Shown: positions 59,031-64,000 of the stretch, one piece after another
Layout: every line of letters begins with the position of its first letter
Position numbering within the stretch: the stretch's first letter is position 1
NCBI GenBank assembly: GCA_019321725.1
Contig: CM033116.1
Coordinates: 12,232,841-12,296,840, forward strand
Reading direction: 5' to 3'
Length of the DNA stretch: 64,000 nucleotides
DNA from: Paulownia fortunei
Lineage: Eukaryota; Streptophyta; Magnoliopsida; Lamiales; Paulowniaceae
The notes under the pieces: model-generated
Databases searched by the model: none
What the model was told of the DNA's origin: nothing
Seen by the model: the letters and a program-made list of their open reading frames with translations, nothing else
Program-made: the position numbers and the translations under genes

Positions 59031-60299
59031 TCAATTCTGATTAATTATCCAATTTTGATCCATAATTATACAACTTGTTGATGATAGTAATTAGATAATT
59101 AATTTAAACCATTCATGTCCATTAATGGCATGCATTGCTCCCACTTCTCCTTCCACTCTTTGGTAAGGGCCCTATCCTATTTAAGAATGTGCACTTATTT
59201 GTGCTTTTATAAGTATGACCACTTTGTTTCATGCATATAAAAATTTCGGCAGCATTTTCCCATAGTTCTCCAAGTATACATATTACAATATATCCGAAGA
59301 ACAAATGGAGATATGAACCAAAATAGTTAATCACGTATACAAGAAAAATAGCATACTAATAAAACTACAGGTAAGTACATGATCTCAAACCGTCTAAACA
59401 GGATAATTTAGAATTTAACATCAAATTTTAAAATAATTTAAGATTTTAAATTTTTTTGATGTTAAATTCCAAATGGGGTCTAAGGTTTGTGAATGCATAT
59501 GCACGGCATGCATAGTTGTTATTTTTAAAACTTTCCATCAAAGATTTTCTATGTGAAATAATAATGGATAAATTAAACATAAAAAAGAGATTACTACGCC
59601 AGTGTTGCAGATAAATTGGAAATCTAGATAGAGTAAAAATAATTTGATGATCTAACTACCAAATACATTAGCTGCTATAGGAAGATTCTGCATGGTTTCT
59701 TTTTTTTTTCTTTCCAATGCATTAGTGCAATAGATTGTGAATTTATTTACATATTGTACCAACATATATATACAATCTTGAGTAAAATGCTCAGTACCAA
59801 CATATATATACAATCTTGAGTTATATTTCATCAAGCAAGAACAACTCAGTAATGAAAATGTACCTCACGCAGATGCTGAAAAAGGAAAAATATAAGAATT
59901 ATAAATGAAATCTAGGGAAAAAAGAAAGCTTGGAGAGTGTTAAACAGTGATTAATGGAAATGGCTTTTGGCTTGAAATTTTGAGTGAATAGAAATGGCTT
60001 TGGCAGGTGCTCGGTGGCTGCTTGATTGTGGGTTATTAGCTCAGTGGCTACTCGATTATGGGGTATTAGCTTGGTGGCTACGAGCGGCAAATGGGCAGAT
60101 GATAGTGGAGGAGGAGCTAGCTTACGCGGTGGCTGAGGGTTGATGGACAGCGATAGAATTGACAGACGGTAGCTGTAAGTGACAGATGGTGGTGGAAATA
60201 CAGAGAGAGATGGACAGCCAATGATGAAAAATGGAGGATTTTAGGGCTTCTCGCAAAGTCTAAAATGGGGGAGGAGGAGAACTGCTTGCAAAATTAAAA
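59031..60299 (-). other. CACTA 5' leader/promoter side
   Basis: Non-coding region between transposase start and right subterminal boxes. Holds a 38-base tandem duplication (59757-59794, 59795-59824) and a 30-33-base unit in three partial copies at 60008-60083 (GGTGGCT...GATTGTGGGTTATTAGCT type). No firm gene. Confidence 0.55.
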
Positions 60300-60955
60300 T
60301 CAAAATGTTAGCAAATGAAATAAAATAATTCGTCGTAAACTTGGCAACGAAACCTAAAAGCTCATCGCTAATATTTAAAATTTAAAATAAAAAATAAAAA
60401 ATTGATTTAATGTTAGCGACGAAATCAATACACTTCGTCACTAAGAGAAAGATTTTTTTTTAATGTTAACGACACAAATAGCTCATAGCGTCGCTAACTT
60501 CTAAATTTTTTTAACCTTAGCGACGAAATAAACAAAGTTCGTTGCTAAAAAGGAAAAAAAATAAGTAACCCTCATTAACATGATTTAACCTTCGTGACGC
60601 AATTAGTAACCTTCATAGCTAAAATAAGGAAAAATATAAATTTATATATTTTTTATCGTTAGCGACAAGAAATTCTATTACTCGTCGCTAACATTAATTT
60701 TTTTTCTTTTTTCCTAATCTTAGCGACGAAGTTGTTTCACTTCATTGCTAACATTTTTAAAATAAATAAAATTACATTTATAGTTATTGACGTCGTGTTG
60801 ACATGTCATCGCTAAAATATAAAAAAAATTAATTATACTTTTTTTCTACTTTTAGCGACGCTTTAAGGTTACGTCGTCGCAAAAATTTAACTTAGCGATG
60901 AAAATCTTATTTTGTCGCTAAAAGTGCGTCGCTATTTCCTCTTTTTCCTATAGTG
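60300..60955. repeat. CACTA right subterminal repeat region
   Basis: Same TAGCGACGAA/TTCGTCGCTAA boxes as the left end in both orientations, ending in GTGCGTCGCTATTTCC and the terminal CCTATAGTG. Confidence 0.9.
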
Positions 60956-60958
60956 TGT

Positions 60959-61184
60959 CATTTCCAAAAGGATTACTCTTTTGCAACAAAGTGCTATGTT
61001 GTGATTCCAAAAATTTATTGCCACATAAAGGGTCAATATTAAGACTGGAGGAAAAATAATCTTTTCGGCAACAATACGCATTTTTAAAAAAAATATATAT
61101 ATATATTTTTATTGCAGAACTTAACTAACTGCAACAAATGTCACAGTTTTGAAAATTGATACAAATTTTACTTTTTCTTGTAGT
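60959..61184 (-). mobile_element. Possible right end of an older CACTA-like element
   Basis: The sequence just outside the 8-kb CACTA ends TTTTACTTTTTCTTGTAGT at 61166-61184. Reversed, this is ACTACAAGAAAAAGTAAAA, very like the usual CACTACAAGAAA terminus with the first base altered. GCAACAAAGTGC, TATTGCCAC, GGCAACAATACG and CTGCAACAAATG boxes precede it. No matching left end was found in the window. Confidence 0.45.
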
Positions 61185-61376
61185 CACATCACCAAACCAC
61201 ATCAATAACCAATGACCTTCTCTATCCCAACATTCTTCAGCTTAAAATCAATTTGTATAGATTTTAATGATAAGTATGTTGGTTCTTTATAACAATGGGG
61301 TGTGCGCGGTGTGGTCGTGTATATAATTTTGAAACTAGGTTTTTAACATCTTTAAGTTTTTTTATTCATAATAAAG

Positions 61377-61830
61377 TAGAAAAAAATTCTTTTTTAATAG
61401 TCGAGTAATTAACTCGTGCTCCCTTCTATGCCCCTGATGTAAATAGGATAAGGTATTCTTTATTATTGATCCTTTGTTTAAGGATTCTGCCATAACCAAG
61501 ATCAGATGCAACATTTTCAACAATTTTGAAAGCATCTGGGTGAGCAATGTCCAAGTAGGGATTTCTTTAATTCTTGCTTTAATCTTTGTTACAGTATTAG
61601 TATGCTCATTCGTCTAATTAGGAGGATTTTTCTTTAATCTTTTAAACAAGGGTTCAGCATCATAGGCTAAATCTTTACAGAAGTAAGCATCATAATTGAG
61701 ACTTCCAATAAATCTTTGCATTTGATTTCTATCTTTTATTTCTCAGGAAATTTTCTTGTGAAAGCAATAGCTCTATCAAGGTCTCATCAAATGATCCAAG
61801 CAGAAATAGATTAGCAATACCATAATTTTG
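61377..61830 (-). pseudogene. Endogenous caulimovirid (pararetrovirus) RT-RNase H fragment
   Basis: Minus-strand pieces MQRFIGSLNYDAYF and AYDAEPLFKRLKKNPP (61625-61720), then LDIAHPDAFKIVE and LGYGRILKQRI (61470-61555) and VNYSTIKKEF (61383-61412) follow the order of a caulimovirid polymerase thumb, connection and RNase H, not of a gypsy element. It is broken: stops at 61614-61616 and 61426-61428, frameshifts near 61560 and 61738, and the first RNase H catalytic aspartate is valine (61510-61512). No capsid, movement or virus non-coding part is seen. Family members copy plant DNA-virus genomes by reverse transcription; this is a dead integrated relic. A gypsy origin is the main alternative. 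Confidence 0.75.
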
Positions 61831-61864
61831 AAAATAGTTGGTAAGGCAATATGATTATGGAAAG

Positions 61865-61976
61865 ATTTGCTTCAGCAAAAAATATAGCAGACCCACTGAT
61901 TTATTTCCTGAGATAAGTATTGAAGGATCTTGGGGAAGGACTTAAATATAAAGGCAATTGTCTCTAGGGCAAGTAT
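61865..61976 (+). pseudogene. Copia element I: RNase H tail and purine tract
   Basis: Translation near 61867-61960 gives SAKNIADPLIYFL then LGEGLKYKGNCL, the last residues of copia pol as in element B (NIADPLTK). TCTAGGGCAAGTAT at 61963-61976 is a degraded form of the GGGCAAGTGGGAGAT tract. The rest of the element to the left is missing. Confidence 0.7.
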
Positions 61977-63395
61977 TGTTAGAGTTGTACCCGGCGAGCT
62001 AATTGATCTGGTCATCCTTATACTCTTGTGAATCAATCTTATTCATATTAATATCATTGAAATGACAATCTTCATCTTAAATTCATCATAAAAATTAGAT
62101 AAAGTTCTTAGATCACACATAGCTATGGGGCGTAGTCGCGTATATGATTTTGAAGCTAGATTTTTAACATCTTTATCAAGAAACTTTTATTTTATGGCTA
62201 ATTTTTTAACAACTTTTTCAAGAATGTCCTTGGCAGATTTACAATATATTATAATAAGGAAATTTTGATTAATAAGATCACTTTCAAAAAAAATTATACA
62301 TAATACAGTAGATAATATTTTTTAACAATCGAGTAATTAATTGATCAAATCAATTAATTATAGCCGGCCTATATAATTCATATGATGAATTGATTGATTG
62401 GAATAATTAATTTGGCTTAACTAATTAATTGGGTCTAGGTCCATTAGGTTTGGGCTTATAGGGAGCCCAATAGGAATTAAATAGAGATTTAACTACTAAT
62501 TAAGTTAAGGTTGAAGTCTTTTACTTGCTTTGGAAGACTTACCTTGTAGGGATGAAGTATCCTTATAAAGAGACTTACCTTATGTGAACACTAGGTGTGA
62601 ACACAAAGTAGAGTTAAATAAGGAATAAGTACTCTTGTATAACAAGAAGGCTTATCATGTGTAAACACTAGGTGTGAACATAAGGAAGTTGGATAAGGAA
62701 AGAATTCCATATAAATGGAATTTAGAGGGGATATTTATGTCCTCTTAGGCCAAAGATTAGGGGATGAATTCTCCACCTTCTTGGATGTTTTTTGCAGCAT
62801 TCTTGGCTACACATAATTCGTGCTCCAACCCTCCCTCTTGATGAAGATATTTGTTTTTTTCATGCAAGCAAAAAATGGCTTCTTTTCTTATCCAAAAACC
62901 TCCACTTTCTTCCCTACTCAGTATTCTTTTGATTCTTAGTTTTATGTGTTGAATATAGAATCAAAACAAACACCTAAAACACTTGTTGTTGTTGTTCCAA
63001 ATCATGAAAACCTATTCTTAGGTTTGAATTATCAAGTCAAGATCCGACTAGCATAGGAACGACTTCGTGTGAGCATCTAATGTATGGATACGCTTCGAGG
63101 GGTCACACTTGGGACTCTAAGTGAATCTTTCCATGATAAAGGGTTTAGATCAAACTTGGGAATTGTTGTGGAGAGAACAATTTGGATCGTTGCACTCATC
63201 GTCTTCAACTAGAAGCAAATCAGGTAAAGGTTTCTAAAACCTCCCTACATTAGGTATCAAGAAACGCACAACTGAGTAATCGCAAAAGGGTTCCAAGATT
63301 AATTTTTATTACATATGATGTAATATTTATTTATGTTAATAAAAAAATTTATATCTCGCTGCGTATATATTTCCCATGACAGCGAGAACCCAACA
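61977..63395 (+). repeat. Copia element I 3' LTR (1419 bp), related to A, B and D
   Basis: TGTTAGAGTTGTACCC ... AGCGAGAACCCAACA, the same ends as element B LTRs. It contains the ATGGGGCGTAGTCGCGTATA and TTTTTAACATCTTT landmarks and a TTAATTAATT-type block near 62330-62420. Two imperfect copies of a CTTA(C/T)(C/A)(T/C)T(T/A)(A/G)TG(T/A)GAACACTAGGTGTGAACA segment lie at 62565-62605 and 62648-62685. No gene. Confidence 0.82.
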
Positions 63396-63398
63396 ACG

Positions 63399-64000
63399 CC
63401 ACTTTTTCACATGCATTAACTACATCACCAAAATCAGAATCATCAACATACAAGTCTTTAATGTATTCAAAACATAATCAGTTTGCATCTAAGGTAGAAA
63501 GTAAAGCATACATTTGAGATAATAAGGAAATGTTTTAAGGAATTCCACCCACTTGGCATGCTATTTGTTTAGCTTGTCTTCAAATGCTTTAAAGATTCAC
63601 GATCAGTGTAAATCACAAACTCTTTCAGCCAAAGATAGTGTTGCCAAGTTTCCAAAGCCTTAATCAATGTATACATCTCTTTATCATCTGTAGGGTAATT
63701 TAAGGCTGCCCCACTTAGCTTTTCATTGTAATATGCAATGGGACATCCTTCATGCATTAGAACAACTCCAATACCTATTCCTGAAGCATCACACTTAATT
63801 TCAAAAGTTTTAGTACAATTAGGTAAAGCAAGCAAAACTGCATTAGTTAATTTTTCCTTAATCAAACTAAATGCATTTTCTTGTTCATCGCCCACTTAAA
63901 ACCTACATTCTTTTTGATAGCTTTAGTCAAAGGTGAAGCTAAGCTACTAAAATCTTTCACAAATCTCCTATAAAAGCTAACCAACCCATTGAAACTCCTA
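63399..64000 (-). pseudogene. Gypsy (chromovirus) RNase H and reverse transcriptase end, runs off the edge
   Basis: The open stretch 63569-63895 reads [40 protein letters not shown] and [20 protein letters not shown], a gypsy RNase H with its acidic residues. To the left, decayed LSTLDAK-like sequence (63430-63510) is the start of the integrase region and stops where the copia LTR ends. To the right, VGFKW and the thumb SFYRRF-like piece begin near 63900-64000, continuing outside. Style fits Reina/CRM-type chromoviruses rather than Tekay or Athila. Confidence 0.8.

Larger units (their letters stand above)
52927..60955 (-). mobile_element. CACTA (En/Spm) DNA transposon, 8.0 kb
   Basis: Ends AACTACAGCAAATACG (left, first base changed from C) and, on the minus strand from the right, CACTATAGGAAAAAGAGG. 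A perfect 3-base target duplication TGT lies at 52924-52926 and 60956-60958, as expected for CACTA. Both ends carry dense TAGCGACGAA-type subterminal boxes. Two transposon genes are encoded on the minus strand: a tnp2-type transposase and a Ptta/En/Spm-type protein. Both are broken, so the copy is not autonomous, but its ends may still be recognised by a related transposase. Confidence 0.93.

Noticed and set aside
61377..61830. Reading the fragment as part of the gypsy pol at 63399-64000
   Set aside because: The RNase H and thumb motifs differ from the gypsy copy in the same window, and the order overlaps rather than continues it.
1..64000. CRISPR arrays, bacterial operons, phage genes, rRNA or tRNA genes
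   Set aside because: None seen. No regular spacer-repeat pattern, no tRNA-like cloverleaf noticed, and the element content is entirely that of a plant nuclear genome.

Overview
The window is repeat-dense, AT-rich nuclear DNA of a flowering plant, probably a eudicot with a large, heterochromatic genome. Ty1/copia, Ty3/gypsy (Athila, Tekay-like, another chromovirus), L1-type LINE and CACTA (En/Spm) sequences sit on both strands, and almost every reading frame is broken. I find no intact host gene, rRNA, tRNA or CRISPR array. The species cannot be named from the sequence.

Layout. 1-5541: Athila-type gypsy element on the minus strand, running off the left edge. 5547-24620: a nest of copia elements. 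Element A (minus) has one LTR at 5547-6244; its other LTR (9303-10028 plus 23957-24620) is split by element B (plus, 10029-23951, target duplication TATAT). Inside B lie element C (minus, 12741-17833), itself holding a solo LTR D (14671-16553), and element E (plus, 19429-21330). 24640-36010: an L1-type LINE on the plus strand, cut in two by a Tekay-like gypsy element (minus, 26411-35003, target duplication GTTTA). 36030-41720: copia gag remnant F, its probable LTR, and a gypsy LTR G. 41724-46913: copia element H (minus), interrupted by a solo Athila LTR (42739-44344). 46914-52923: mostly non-coding DNA with small repeats. 52927-60955: an 8-kb CACTA transposon (minus-strand genes, target duplication TGT) inserted into what may be another CACTA-like element. 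61377-64000: a fragment of an endogenous caulimovirid (plant pararetrovirus), a copia 3' end with LTR, and a gypsy pol fragment leaving the window on the right.

The one host-type gene I recognise is a broken BAHD acyltransferase at 18114-19254. It keeps its start codon, one intron, the HxxxD motif and a BAHD-like second exon, but has a premature stop, a frameshift and no C-terminal half. It lies between the LTRs of copia element B.

Nothing here looks like a working novel system. The points most worth a second look are the intron-bearing BAHD fragment inside a retrotransposon, the caulimovirid fragment, the GC-rich hairpin islands at the same place in two copia leaders, and the order of nested insertions supported by target-site duplications.
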